64,000 nt of DNA from assembly GCA_963575745.1 (NCBI GenBank), contig CAUYUJ010022520.1, positions 33,658-97,657 on the forward strand, in the 5' to 3' direction. Made by a program: the position numbers and the translations under genes. The stretch comes from Prorocentrum cordatum (taxonomy: Eukaryota; Sar; Dinophyceae; Prorocentrales; Prorocentraceae). Below, piece by piece: positions 42,201 through 52,483 of the stretch; position 1 is the first letter of the stretch, and every line of letters begins with the position of its first letter. A model generated the notes under the pieces. It saw nothing but the letters and a program-made list of their open reading frames with translations, did no database searches and was not told the DNA's origin.

Positions 42201-45200
42201 GCGGCAGAGAGAGGGCTGCCTTTGGTGCTGGCCTGCCCTTACCTCGGAGTCGACGTGGTGGCCCACGGGACGGCGGCCAAGAACAAGAGTGGCAAGAGGT
42301 TCAAGCGCATGAGGAACAGGGTCGCCAGGCTAAAGGGGCTAAAAGGCTCAGGCAAAGGTGTGACTAGAGGGGTTGGCTTGGTGTACAAGTGCGGCCTCAA
42401 GAGATCGGTAATGCATGGGTGCAAGTGCCTGGGCATGCCAGACCACCAGCTGCAGCAGGTAAGGAGAGCGGCAGGCCAGTTGCTTCCAGGTTCGAGAGGA
42501 GCCAAGAGCCTCACCCTGCAGCTGGCGGTGCTGAAGGAGGACCCCACCGAGGAGGCCACACTTGCGCCAGTGGTCAGGTGGGCGAGGGCCGTCTGGGAGC
42601 AGGCCGTGGCAGGAGACCTGAGAGTGCTCGTTGCAGGGGGCCAGGGGCAGGTGCAACCCTGTCGCCAGCAGGCCTTCAGGCCGGAGGCGGGTGCTAGGCT
42701 CAGGGATGCCCTCGGTGTCTGGACGGCGTTGTGGATCAAGGATCTAAGGGGCGAGAAGCACCAGCGGCAGGAGGACTGGAGCCAGTGGAGTGTTCCCCTG
42801 GTCGCGGAGTACCTGCAGGAGGCAGCGCAGGCAGGCCTCCGCAGTGAACTCAGGAGGGGGGCGGTTCCCAAGGCCACAGGTGGAAGCTTGCCCCAGGAGG
42901 AGGCTCAGGAGGCGGAGTGTCTTGCTGCAGAAGTGTGTCGGCGTGCGTGGCGGAGGGCGTGCTGGAGAAGGCGTGCAGCCTTCCGTTACCTCGACGCGCT
43001 CGACGAGGATTGCCGCGCCCAGGTCATCTCGCAGTACAGGCAAGAGCAGGTCGCGCTGCAGAAGGTGGCGCGGCGGCTGCTGGTGTCGAGAAGGGCGCAA
43101 TGTCCCTGGGAAGGAAGCGAAGGAGGCATGCAGGAAGAGGAAGGCTACCTAGGTGTCAGCACCATTGAGAGCCTGGTCGAGCTGCTGCTGGTGGCGGGCA
43201 GCCAAATGGAGATCGCGGAGGACAAGATAAGCAGGAGGACGAGTGTTGGCAGTGAGGCTGTCCTCCTGAGTGAGCAGATGAGCAACGCGTGGAGGCAGCA
43301 GCAGAAGGAGGTGGGCATGAGCCCGCAGTGGGCCAAGGTCAAAGGACCCGCGGGGGCGGTCATCATGTCACTGAGGAGAGCGAGGTGGACCTGGCCGTCG
43401 TGGACGGTTTACTGCACAAAGGACGGCGAGATGGTGGACCTCACGGCGGTGTGCCCCACTGACGTCGGGGCGCTCCTCAGGGCTGACCTGCGCAGGGTGC
43501 TGTGGGAGCAGTGGACGGCGCAGCAGCCAGGCATGGAGAGCCTAGCCCCAGGCCCGAGGCTCCCGCCAGTGGTGGCGCAGCTGGCCGCGCGGGCTTTCCC
43601 TGCGCATGCGAAGCGGGCGGCTCGGAAGGTGGTGCTGGCGGGGGCCTGGACCATGAGCAGGCTTGCCGAGGTCAACATCACGCCGACCGACATCTGCATT
43701 GGGTGTGGGCTGGCGGTCGGCACCCCGCATCATCGTTTCTTTCGGTGCCCCGCGCTGCTCGAGGTCAGGAGGCGAGCGCAGGCGGAGCGGCAGCACGTGG
43801 CGGAGCAGCAGGAGGACAGTTTGCTCTGGACGCGTGGGCTGGCGCGGGACCCCTCGGCGGACTGGGCCCACAGGTCGGTCGACGAGGCGGACTTCCACTG
43901 CGACGTCCTCCAGGGGACGGACGCCCTCCTGTCGGGCGATATCGTGCGCGACGGCTCCAAGCTGGGCACCAGCTGCTGGGCGCAGGCGGGGTGGGCCGCG
44001 ATGGCCATCGACGCGGGAGGCGCCCCCACGGTGCAGCTCTGGGGCCCCCTGCCATGCCGCTTCAAGGAGCAGAAGACGGTCAAGAGGGCCGAGATGTGGG
44101 CTTTCTTAAAGACCTTGGAGACGGTGCTGCCGCCGTGCAGGATCTTCACGGACCACCAGGGCATCCTTGACGGCATCAGGAGGGGGCCGAGGTGGTGCTT
44201 AAGCTGGGGAAGGCCGCACGCGGACGTCTGGAGGAGGATCTGGCACAAGATCGCGGACGTGGGGCTTGAGCCAGAGTGGGTGATGCATGTGAAGGCCCAC
44301 AGGTCCAGAGCGGCCATCAGCAGGCTCGAGGGCTTGGCGCAGCAAGTGGCCAGGGGCAATGAGGCGGTGGACGCCCTGGCCAAGCGTGGGGCCGCGGAGG
44401 ACTTCGGGTACGGCAGGGAGCAGACCCTGGAGAGCCTGGATGAGAAGGTGAAGTGGGCCATCCAGAACATCGGCTGGTGGTACCAGGAGATGAAGGAAGG
44501 ATGGCCCGACGTGCCGCCCAGAACGGGGCCGAGCAGAAGGAGGAAGCAGCAAAGGCCCTACGTCAGCCTCACGAGGCACGAGGTCGAGGTGTGTGGAGCT
44601 TGGCTGGTGTGCACGCGGTGCGGCAAGCGTGCAGCTTCGGCCAGGATGAGGAAGAAGCTGTGGGCCTCCGCTTGCGCACCCCCTCCCTGGCAGGCGGTGG
44701 GCCACCAGTCCAGCGAGGAGCGGGGCTCGCTGGAGGCTAGAGTGGGAGCCGCATGCGCGCGGAGGCAGAGGGCTGCAAGGCAGGAGGCGTCCACGGCTGC
44801 AGGGCGTGGGGCTGGCGGCGCCTTGGGGGCGGCGGCGGCCTGCGCTGGCGCGGCGGCGGCGGCGGCAGCCGCAGGCGGAGATGGTGGAGAAGACGGCAGT
44901 GCTGCAGGGAGGTCACCTCGGAGGTCGAGGTCGCCTCGGAGATGCAGGGAGGCGGCGGACGTGCCTGTCCTCGAGGGCCCGCCGAGCGCCGAGGAGGATC
45001 TCAGGATGGCGCATGTCGTGGAGGTCGTCGGCCCCTACGTCGTCTGCCGCGTGTGCGGGGCCCACTCGGCGGTGAGGAGGGCCAGCTTGGGCCGCGCCTG
45101 TCCTGGGCCCCTGCCGCGGCGAGGGGCCGACGGAGGAGCGGACTCCAGGAGGAAGAGGCGGGACCGCATCCTCCGCGGCTGCCACCCGCAGACGGGCAGG

Positions 45201-45242
45201 CCGCTCCCCGCCGAGATGGTGCCCACGAGGAGAGGTGGGTGA
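39210..45242 (+). CDS. RE5 ORF2: endonuclease, reverse transcriptase, RNase H
   Basis: About 2010 open codons, the largest credible coding region here. The frame is also open back to the ATG at 38040 next to DinoSL, but before about 39210 it overlaps ORF1 and looks like shadow. The first ATG inside is at 39429, so expression may need a +1 shift from ORF1. Endonuclease: V-W-T-F-N-G (39750), A-F-Q-E-H-R, L-C-G-D-F-Q-N (40207), S-T-I-D-Y-F-V-V-S, A-P-H-K-P. RT: A-Q-G-V-D-R-W-H, motif A I-L-D-L-V-K-A-F (Asp at 41745), motif B I-I-A-G-S-K, motif C Y-V-D-D (42015-42026). Zinc motif C-I-G-C-G with H-H-R-F-F-R-C-P (43700). RNase H: R-D-G-S-K, R-A-E-M-W-A-F, F-T-D-H-Q-G, K-A-H-R-S, N-E-A-V-D-A-L-A-K (43945-44390), all catalytic residues present. 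Two C-terminal C-x2-C-G fingers (44604, 45040). Confidence 0.9.
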   Translation, partial: GSGKGSLPCDLLFLVLNGTHLGYPESPWRGAVQVQLRQSGKTLPWDDSRWNPEGWEAEFGGSESEGHRRDVVQMDDECGGRGAAGASQRAGSVARSTPAGPVRGPRPAALARSEHGVLRAGSVARSTPARPLRGFVPAATARSQGADSGQWRGYARVLHDHRMMRLLVDKANDDKQVVIVWTFNGSGWGTIREKLLEKKVGQQKHIYAFQEHRLKEDQWAGVTHSLRQRGYQVGGAEAVPTLSPMGEPGTSAGVGIAVPNRIGMAYVCGQTSWDWSPKGSPGRAAAAWVAVGRGGIVVATVYLWTAEQMSRRNRGLMDHVLGKLHELNMPWVLCGDFQNAPAALAGLDSIKLIGATLVAPSAASGTCRSASGCSTIDYFVVSRELAGQVGKVAIHESWPSAPHKPVGITLDLRPQERKERILITPKKLEGISIGCAPEPPLYDEVGVFSDVTVATRTWASFVGKLEREAFALRGLEWHPRHECAGRADPPRWKERAILRGGGNHPAPQGDALWWRWLARTLQTLAGNYERLRSSSGSARARQERCMIASDLEERFRSVSHEFRCELVGEEKERWKERCTLLAKGRWRGADQKASLDAMILEAKERSKREDQALINERRRQWAAKLEEAAKGAAGGLHRISKPVDIWRPRRASTPQASADPLRAAEAALGEWNAVWKVNDPMQEQERRWETEPRQELPEFTEDDLAKLKKVARTFKKKTAQGVDRWHPAMLQGASDAAHWTLLQILREVERTLVWPLHAATVIFFLIPKSVAVDRAIGLLPTLVRVWEIMREPYMIEWAKANQRSWDCTAFGKAAEDAAWEVLLANEGDEVQDSDPRTLATVTAILDLVKAFERVSLHVLWERGKAMGFNTGVLAVVRSYFAMARRVNTGEAISEETRTVATIIAGSKFSVGFLKMVIQDTIDGLVVEYPLVQWRMYVDDLCLKQRGAQQWIVDSFPSVVDDSVDGFAALGLEFSLGDQGKGAVMASTKWLRQALKQDAAERGLPLVLACPYLGVDVVAHGTAAKNKSGKRFKRMRNRVARLKGLKGSGKGVTRGVGLVYKCGLKRSVMHGCKCLGMPDHQLQQVRRAAGQLLPGSRGAKSLTLQLAVLKEDPTEEATLAPVVRWARAVWEQAVAGDLRVLVAGGQGQVQPCRQQAFRPEAGARLRDALGVWTALWIKDLRGEKHQRQEDWSQWSVPLVAEYLQEAAQAGLRSELRRGAVPKATGGSLPQEEAQEAECLAAEVCRRAWRRACWRRRAAFRYLDALDEDCRAQVISQYRQEQVALQKVARRLLVSRRAQCPWEGSEGGMQEEEGYLGVSTIESLVELLLVAGSQMEIAEDKISRRTSVGSEAVLLSEQMSNAWRQQQKEVGMSPQWAKVKGPAGAVIMSLRRARWTWPSWTVYCTKDGEMVDLTAVCPTDVGALLRADLRRVLWEQWTAQQPGMESLAPGPRLPPVVAQLAARAFPAHAKRAARKVVLAGAWTMSRLAEVNITPTDICIGCGLAVGTPHHRFFRCPALLEVRRRAQAERQHVAEQQEDSLLWTRGLARDPSADWAHRSVDEADFHCDVLQGTDALLSGDIVRDGSKLGTSCWAQAGWAAMAIDAGGAPTVQLWGPLPCRFKEQKTVKRAEMWAFLKTLETVLPPCRIFTDHQGILDGIRRGPRWCLSWGRPHADVWRRIWHKIADVGLEPEWVMHVKAHRSRAAISRLEGLAQQVARGNEAVDALAKRGAAEDFGYGREQTLESLDEKVKWAIQNIGWWYQEMKEGWPDVPPRTGPSRRRKQQRPYVSLTRHEVEVCGAWLVCTRCGKRAASARMRKKLWASACAPPPWQAVGHQSSEERGSLEARVGAACARRQRAARQEASTAAGRGAGGALGAAAACAGAAAAAAAAGGDGGEDGSAAGRSPRRSRSPRRCREAADVPVLEGPPSAEEDLRMAHVVEVVGPYVVCRVCGAHSAVRRASLGRACPGPLPRRGADGGADSRRKRRDRILRGCHPQTGRPLPAEMVPTRRGG

Positions 45243-45335
45243 GGCCCGCGGGCCTCGCGGGGCCGCACTGAGCTCAGTGCGGCAAGCCTCCAGCGTGGCG
45301 GAGTCCGCGGCGCTGGATCTGGGGTGAAAAAAAAA
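45243..45335 (+). other. RE5 3' UTR and A9 tail
   Basis: A short untranslated region ending GGGGTG then nine A, next to the duplicated target site. Confidence 0.85.
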
Positions 45336-45353
45336 GGCCTCTTGGGAGGCTCC
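45336..45353 (+). repeat. RE5 target-site duplication, 3' copy
   Basis: GGCCTCTTGGGAGGCTCC, identical to 38001-38018. Confidence 0.9.
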
Positions 45354-45792
45354 TGGGGGCCTCTTGGGGCCATCTGGCGGCCTCTTGCGACCTCCTCTGA
45401 AGCGCAAAGGAGCGCTGCCCCCTGAGAATGACAAAATGAGCCCAAAACCTGCGTAAAATCAATGATTTTGCTATGAAGGAAGATGAGCGCGGCCCCCTCA
45501 GGAGGCCAAAATGGGGCCAAAACCCTAGTAAAATCAATGATTTTGGCTTCAAAGACGAGGAGGGGGGCCAAACTGTATCCCCCCGACGGGGCCAGAATCC
45601 TCGTGAGGGTCGTCGTTTTTTGGCCCTCCCAGGAGTCAAAAAAGGCCCCCCTGACTACGCCCCGGACTCCCTGTCCAGGTCCAGGGGGAGGGGGTAGGGG
45701 GAGGGGTAAACCCCTCCCCGAAGGGGAAGAAGGGGGGTTGAGGACAGAGCGGGCTCTCTAAACCACTCACGCCCAAAGGGCTGGTGGGATTG
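45336..45792 (+). repeat. Repeat D4, right part, including SINE-like head D3 on the minus strand
   Basis: Matches 57811-58266. It includes the AT core GTAAAATCAATGATTTTG twice (about 45455 and 45530), the hairpin GGGGAGGGGTAAACCCCTCC, and the end CTCTCTAAACCACTCACGCC, CAAAGGGCTGGTGGGATT. 45655-45792 is copy 2 of D3 (minus). Confidence 0.88.
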
Positions 45793-46457
45793 AGATTCCA
45801 TGCGTTAGCATGTCGAGCCTAGCTAGGCCTTGAGCGCGAGCGAAGCGCGCGCGATGGTTCTACTAGACATAGATATACACATATACATATATATATATAT
45901 ACACACACGTACACATATATGTAATATATGATACCGTTTCTCTATATATATATATATATATATATATCGTTTTCTCTCTCTCTCCCTCTCTCTCATATTG
46001 ACCATCGTCGGAACGACCCGAGCACTTAGCCGCAACCAAGAACACGAGAACCCAGGAACCGTACGGTGCCAGGAGATCCAGACCTGGGAAGTCGGGAACT
46101 CGGCCGCCCACCGAAGTTGGCCCGGCACCGGGAGACAGGAACTTGGGAACCCCACCGCCCACCGAAATGGCCCAGCATTTTCGTTGGCGCCCACCGAGAT
46201 CGACCCGTCGTGTTCGCCCAATTGTTTCATACAGATGTGCGTTGAAACCTCTTAAGTATGAATGCTGATCAGGAACGACGACCCAGACATCCGATGTATT
46301 ACTTTTGTTGCAATACGGGGGCCCTTGAAGTCCCGACCTTTTCCCTTGGGCCGGCTTTCCATCCCGATCCGTTCCTTGACGTCCGCGGAATCCGAAAAAG
46401 CAGCGCCCCAGAGCCGAATCCAATGAAGAGGTTCTTTCTGATGTTTGTCGAGGGAAG
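45793..46457. other. Spacer with (TA)n
   Basis: TA/CA-rich tracts at 45872-45968 and a CTCT run to 45995. GAACTTGGGAACCC- and GGCCCAGC-type words repeat weakly at 46085-46175. 46330-46440 has a CCTTTTCCCTTGGGCCGG to CCCGATCCGTTCC segment related to 49440-49500 and 52320-52400. No gene seen. Confidence 0.5.
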
Positions 46458-46517
46458 AGGAGGAGGAGGAGGAGGAGGAGGAGGAGGAGGAGGAGGAGGA
46501 GGAGGAGGAGGAGGAGG
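46458..46517 (+). repeat. (GGA)n tract
   Basis: Nearly perfect GGA units. Confidence 0.96.
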
Positions 46518-46603
46518 TTGGGTGCCTGGGGCGACGACGACCCAGACATCCGACCATGTGATCTCTTCCTGCGCGTCTCCACCCTGGCCCCGGGATCATC
46601 CGA

Positions 46604-46735
46604 ACCCAGTTTTAAGTCGGCCTGTCCTTCTACAGGAGGAATATTCAAAAATTGACAAAAAATAGTCAGGGGACGATGTTTCTAGTATTGTTTTGCTATG
46701 TTTGTGCATGTTTGGATATTTGTTATTCAATTGCT
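46604..46735 (-). mobile_element. TIR family M2, partial copy
   Basis: TTAAGTCGG-CCTGTCCTTCTACAGG, then AAAAAATAGTC and GACGATGTTT-AGTATTG, parallel to the left arm and centre of the 21343-21533 element. The second arm is not seen. Confidence 0.6.
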
Positions 46736-46804
46736 TCGCTCATTCCGCCGGCCCATGTTGCATGATCGCTACTGCTTCGCCGTGGGCCCGGGGCCATTGT
46801 GGCG

Positions 46805-46945
46805 CCGCCGAGGAGGAGGAGGAAGATGAGGATGGGGAAGGGGAGGGGAGGAGGAGGAGAGGCTGAGAAGGAGAGGAGGAGAATGAAGATAAGTAAGAGG
46901 AGGAGGAGGAGGAGGAGGAGGAGGAGGAGGAAGGGGAAGGGGCGG
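46805..46945 (+). repeat. (GGA)n tract
   Basis: GGA/GGG/GAA units with TAAG interruptions. Confidence 0.93.
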
Positions 46946-46979
46946 AGGAGGAAACCTCTCGTTGGCATCTTGTCTTGCT

Positions 46980-47570
46980 CTTGGGGCCAAGCAGGGTCGT
47001 CGTCGATGTTTCTTTGGGATGCCTCTTGGGGTCTTTTGAGAAGCCGTTCGGGGACGCCTGGGAGGCATTTTTGAACTTCTGGGGCCTCTTTTTGGGCCTC
47101 CTGGGGGCCTCCTGGGGCCACTTGGGGGCCTCTTGGCGGCATCTTGGGGTCTCTTGGGGGCCTCTTGAGGGCCTCTCGGGGCCTCCTGGGGCCCTCTTGG
47201 GGCCCTCTTGGGGCGGAAGGCTCGAGTTTTCGGTTCGTGGTCCCCCTCTTGGGCCCCTCTTGGGCCCTCTTGGGGCCCTCTTGGAAGCCCCTTGGCCCGT
47301 CTTGGGGCGCTCTTGGGGGCCTCTTGGGCCGTCTTGGAGCATCGGATGGCCGAAAAGGCGACAAGGCCAAAATCCTTCCGAAACCATCGTAAAATGTATG
47401 ATTTTGTCCTGTCGGGCCCTCTTGTGAGGCCTCTTGGAGGCCACTTAGAGGCCTCTTGGGCCGTCTTGGGGTCATCATCGGCGTCTTGGAGCGCTCTTTG
47501 GGCGTCTCGGGGGCCTCTTGGACCGTCTGGGAGACCTCTTGGGGACCTCTTGGACCGATTCGGAGCCCTC
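46980..47570 (+). repeat. Degenerate CTCTTGGGGC repeat with AT-rich island
   Basis: GGGCCTCTTGGGG units. The island at 47360-47410 has CCAAAATCC, CGTAAAATGTATGATTTTG. Confidence 0.75.
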
Positions 47571-48015
47571 CTCTGGGGCTCCGAAAAAGAGTTCCGGCAT
47601 CCTTGAACAGACCTTGCCGGGGTACTTTTCGTCCGGGGACGCCCAGGGCCTGCCCCGCGCGCGCGAACTATAGAAATATTGCTCACCAGCTACCGGAGAT
47701 CTTCGCACGCCTCTGGCCCGTGGGGCCGGCGGATTTCTCGTCCCAGATCTGCCCGCGGGAGGACACGCCCGACCCAAACCCAGCGTGATGGCCCTGGGGC
47801 CCGAGGCCGAAGCCGAGGACGAGCACCCCCTGCGGCGAGAGAAGTCGGATCGCGGGATGTGCCTGGCGAGCACGACGGCCCCCTTGCAGCTCTGGCCTCG
47901 TGAGCCATAGGCCGCGGCGTGGGCCCCCGGAGTTCCCGGCCCTGCTCGTGGGACCACGGTCTCGTCCGAGACGTTCTTGGAAGATCCCAAGTCGGGGGCG
48001 GAAAAGAGGGGGGTG
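47571..48015. other. GC-rich spacer
   Basis: Nothing recognised with confidence. Confidence 0.4.
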
Positions 48016-48072
48016 TAGGAGGAGGAGGAGGAGGAGGAGGAGGAGGAGGAGGAGGAGGAGGAGGAGGAGGGG
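48016..48072 (+). repeat. (GGA)n tract
   Basis: GGA units on the plus strand. Confidence 0.95.
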
Positions 48073-48933
48073 ATGGGGGGAGAAGGGATTGGAGTGGAGT
48101 AGGCAGACCCGGGCGTCACGTCTACGACAGCACGCGCGGCGGCCGCAGCGGGCCCGATCCCGAGAGGGGAGGCCAGCTCGGACGACTGGTCTGTTTTCGC
48201 CGCCTCCGATTTTTTGGCATCGTGGACCTCTCGGGGGCCGTCCTCCGTTCCGGCGGCCGCCGCCCTGCGGCGCGCCGGCGACGCGACTCCGTCCGAGCTG
48301 TCCTACGTCGGGGGCGGCAAAGAGGGGGGTGATGACTAGGGGGGTGTGGATATCATGGCGGGGGCCACGATATCTCCCCGGATGTTACGGCGCCTCTTCT
48401 TACTTCATGACGTCCCTGGCCCCCCCGCGGGGCCGCGCACACGCCGCCGGTCATGATTTGCACCCCTCCCTCTTGGACACCCCCCTCTTGGCCGCTCCCG
48501 ACCAAAGGAAGGCGAGGGCCCTTGGAGGCCGAAAGTGAGCCAAGAAAATGCACCGTGATGTTTCGCAGGGAGGATCTTTTGGGACGGCGACGCTGACGAC
48601 GACGACGACCCCTGAGATCCGACGCCACGAAGGAATTACAACGTCGCCGAACATCTCGAGCCCTGGACCCCACCTCTGCGCGGCATCTCCCAAGCCGCTA
48701 CAATCCCAGGGCAAGGCAAAGTCGCCCGCTGCGGCAACAATTCTACGCCGGGATCTCAGAGTCATGGCGGTTTTCGGATCATAATTTGGGCCTCCAGCGG
48801 CCGTTCGGGACGATCCAGGCACCCCCAGAACGCCTTCCGTCATTCGCAGCCGCTGAAAGACCCGTTGCGGTTGGAAAGCCGCCGAGAAACGACAGAAACG
48901 CCAGAGAATTTCGACCTGCGAAGTTCGAACTTC
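48073..48933. other. Spacer with a dispersed motif
   Basis: 48780-48905 (GGGACGATCCAGGCACCCCC, AGAACGCC, AGCCGCTGAAAGACCCG) is related in reverse to 23680-23760. No gene seen. Confidence 0.4.
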
Positions 48934-49268
<335 letters not shown>

Positions 49269-49640
49269 CGCCGCCCTCCTCTCATTGGCGACCCAACCGA
49301 CCCCTAGCAAACCATCCCCTTCCGTGACGTCCCCCTTACCTCGCCCCAAGACGCATGTGTGCGGCCAGACGGAAGCTTGAAAGGCGAGGGTGACGTCACG
49401 GAAGCCCAGACCCCCGACGTCATGATGTTTTCATGACGTCGACCCCCAGAGGTTTGGACCTTTTCCCCGGGATTGGCTTCTCATCCTGAGTCGTTTCTCG
49501 AGGGTCCCGAGGCCAGGCAGGGGCCCCCCCAGAGGCGAAAATTGGCGAGAAACCTCCCGTCGCGATTTGTTGCCTCCACGCGAGGGGGTCTGGGTTTGCC
49601 TGGGGTCGCTTTGGCCGCGCCCGCTCCTCCTTCGTCGTCC
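49269..49640. other. Spacer
   Basis: Several TGACGTCA-type words at 49322-49440 (CGTGACGTCC, GGTGACGTCACGG, CCGACGTCATGA, CATGACGTCG). Nothing else recognised. Confidence 0.45.
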
Positions 49641-50265
49641 TCTTCCCTCCTAGTTCACATTTCCCTCGTCCTGCTCCCATGTCCTGCTCCCTCCTCGTCC
49701 TCCTCGTCCTGCTCCCTCCTCGTCGTCCTCCTCCTCCTCCTCCTCCTCCTCCTCCCTCCTCCTCCTCCTCCTCCTCCCTCCTCCTCCTCCCTCCTCCTCC
49801 TCCCCTCCTCCTCCTCCTCCTCCTCCTCCTCTCCTCCTCCTCCTCCTCCTCCTCCTCCTCCTCCCTCCTCCTCCTCCTCCTCCTCCTCCTCCTCCTCCTC
49901 CTCCCCTCCCCCTCCTCCCTCCTCCTCCCCCTCCCTCCTCCCTCCTCCCTCCTCCTCCTCCCTCCTCCCTCCTCCCTCCTCCCCTCCTCTCCTCCTCCTC
50001 CTCCCTCTCCTCCTCCTCCTCCTCCTCCCCCTCCTCCTCCTCCTCCTCCTCCCTCCCTCCCTCCCGCCCTCCCTCCCTCCCTCCCCCTCCCTCCTCCTCC
50101 CCTCCTCCCTCCCTCCCTCCCTCCCTCCCTCCCTCCCTCCCTCCCTCCCTCCCTCCCTCCCTCCCTCCTCCCCTCCTCCCTCCCCTCCTCCTCCATCCCT
50201 CCTCCCTCCTCCCTCCTCCCTCCTCCCTCCTCCCCTCCCTCCCTCCCTCCTCCTCCCTCCGCGGT
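49641..50265 (+). repeat. (TCC)n with long (CCCT)n block
   Basis: TCC arrays, then perfect CCCT units around 50105-50170, then mixed CCTCCCTCC. Confidence 0.96.
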
Positions 50266-50465
50266 GGCGCCCCCGGACAGGCGAGCCCGCGCGGCGCGCC
50301 GCGCGGGCCGCGGGGGCCCCCCGAGGCGGGCGCCCCGGGGCGGAAGCCGCCGCAGGCCGCGCGCGGGGGGAGCCGCCGGCCGCCGCCGCCGCCGCCGCAC
50401 GGCGGCTCGGTCGTCCCGATCGGCGGCGCGCCGCCGATCGGCGCGATCGAAGCGGCCCCCCTTCC
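50266..50465. other. Extremely GC-rich island
   Basis: CGCGCGGCGCGCCGCGCGGG and CGGCGGCGCGCCGCCGATCG palindromes with (CCG)n. Every frame is open; no credible protein. Confidence 0.5.
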
Positions 50466-50575
50466 TCTCCTCCTCCTCCTCTCCTCCTCCTCCTCCTCCC
50501 TCCTCCTCCTCCTCCTCCTCCTCCTCCTCCTCCTCCTCCTCCTCCCCCTCCTCCTTCTCCCCCTCCTCCCACTGA
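50466..50575 (+). repeat. (TCC)n tract
   Basis: TCC units. Confidence 0.95.
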
Positions 50576-50984
50576 GGGGGGCCGCGCCCACTCCCGAGCA
50601 GAGGGCCTCGGGGCCGGGGCTCCGGCGACCCCGCCGCGAGGCTCCGAGAGGGCCGCCCACGTCGCCGCCCCTCGGGGGCGGGGCTTCGGTGGGCCGGGCG
50701 GCGGGCTGCTGCTGCTGCGGTCGATCGGTTCGAAAGCCGGGGACGAGCTTCTCGGAGGCAACTCCCGGGAGGTCAGAGGGTGGCTTTGCCCTGGTCCGAA
50801 AATCTCCAGCTCGATCCGGCTTTTGATCCCGCTGGGTCCGGTCAGTCCCGCTTCATCCGGCTCTTGATCCTGCTTAGTCCGAGGCCCATTCCGGCGTAAC
50901 AGCTCCCAAATGGGGCTTAATCTTTTTTGTAATCTTTCCGGCGAAAACCTCCCAGCAGTTGCCTCCTAAGATTTTTGGAGGCAT
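50576..50984. other. Spacer
   Basis: GC-rich to 50710, then a patch with GATCCCGCTGGGTCCG, AGTCCCGCTTCATCCG, GATCCTGCTTAGTCCG, three related 20-bp units at 50828-50885. Confidence 0.45.
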
Positions 50985-51125
50985 TTTTCGGTTATTCCCA
51001 CCAGGCCTTTGGGCGCAGGTGGTCTAACGATGACCTTCTTGCCTTTTCCAAAAACTCCTCTTCCCCTTCGGGGAGGGGTTTGCCCCTCCCCCCTACCCCC
51101 TCCCCGGGACTTTTTGGGGGACGAT
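50985..51125 (+). repeat. Dispersed repeat D3, SINE-like head, copy 3 (plus strand)
   Basis: TTCCCACCAGGCCTTTGGGC, GCAGGTGGTCTAACG, then CTTCCCCTTCGGGGAGGGGT and CCCCTCCCCC. Opposite orientation to the other three copies. Confidence 0.65.
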
Positions 51126-52483
51126 GGGAGGCGACGACAGGGGCGAAGAGCCCAGGGGAGAGCAATACGTGTCTTCAGGTGCGCCGATGGTCGATGTCTT
51201 CGAAGAGGCTCCCGGGCGAAGACGTGTAATGCCCGCCCCTGGGCTATTCGCCCCTATATCGTCGCCGCCGAGACGATTTTTGTTGGGGTATTGTTTGGCT
51301 ATGTGGGGATATGTTTTGGGTATTTTTTATTCTTCGCCCAAAAACCAGGGCAGGGCACCGTGCCCACGTCGTGGGAGGCTGGGCCTCTCTTTCCCACACC
51401 CCTCGTGCACACCGCCCTCCGAGTTCGGTTGTGTGGCAGGTGTGTCAGAAGCCAGGCGAAGGCTGGCAACCCGTGGCTGCTAAAACGGAGCTCCGTTGTT
51501 TCTTGCTTCCGGGAGGCAGTCCGTGTACTATTCAGTGCGCCGAGTTCTATGCCGGGGATATGATTTGTTCTTCCGGAAAGACCGTTTTAGCAGCCACGAA
51601 TTTGCCAGCCTTCGCCCAGCTTCCGACAGATGTGGGCACCAGAGACGGGGGTCAGTGCAAGCGGGGGTCAGTCAGAGCGCCGGACCTTGCAGGATCTCTG
51701 CAGGAACAGGGGTGCGCTGACCCCAATGTGGGCGCAGGATCCTGCAAGATCTTGCAGGATCCTGCAAGGCCCGACTGACCCAGGTTTGCGCTGACCCTGG
51801 TCAGTGCATGCCCGACCAAAGATCCCACGCGCCGAAGAATCGGAGCGGCAGGTTTTAGGCCGTTTTCGGCCTCTGGGGGCCCTCGCCAGCCCTCTGGAGC
51901 GCTAAAGAACGGCTCGGGGCGAAAACCCGGCCCCAGGGAGGTGGTCCAGACTTCCGAGGCCCACGCGTTGAAAAGATTGGAGCGGCCGGATATTTGGGGG
52001 AAGGCTTCTAAGAAGCATCCCTGCTTCTCTTAGGAGGTACGGGCCTCGACTGTAGATGTCAGGCACGTCGCCTTTCAAGAAGCAGCCTCCTTCTAATAAG
52101 CCTTTCCGCCTCCCCATGCCTCCTTGTGCGCGCCGCCCAAAAAACTCCGAGACCCCGATAATTGGTGTTCACTAAACGACCCTGGGCGTGTACTAAACAG
52201 CCTTGCCTTGTTCGATTCCTTTTGTGGGTGCGTTCACTAAACGGCTTCGCTTGTCGGGGTGCCTACTGTGATGGTGGATGTTCTGCCCTCCATCGAAGTC
52301 CGTCGCCATAGGGGGAGGCGGGTCCTGAGGGAAACGGGTCCTGAGCTTTTTTCTCGTTGTTTACCCGGGAGTGCCAGAGAACGATTCGGGATGAAGAATT
52401 GGTTTGGGGGGGCGGCCCGGGGTCCGGACCCCGTTCCCTTCAGGACCAGTTTTCGCATTTCCAAATCACAGACATGCTCTCCC
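51126..52483. other. Spacer with scattered short repeats
   Basis: 51270-51345 resembles the TIR family M2 centre (TTGTTGGGGTATTG, ATATGTTTTGGGTATTTT). 51680-51770 has GATCTTGCAGGATCCTGCAA palindromes. 52165-52250 has three CACTAAACG/TACTAAACAGCC words. No gene recognised. Confidence 0.45.

Larger units (their letters stand above)
38019..45335 (+). mobile_element. RE5: full-length SL-bearing non-LTR retroelement, 7.3 kb
   Basis: Bounded by a perfect 18-bp target-site duplication. The order is DinoSL, ORF1, ORF2 with endonuclease, RT, RNase H and terminal fingers, short 3' UTR, A9 tail at 45327-45335. The unoccupied paralogous site lies at 57085-58266. The only visible lesion is a TGA in ORF1. 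Identical duplications and an open ORF2 point to a recent insertion. Confidence 0.93.
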
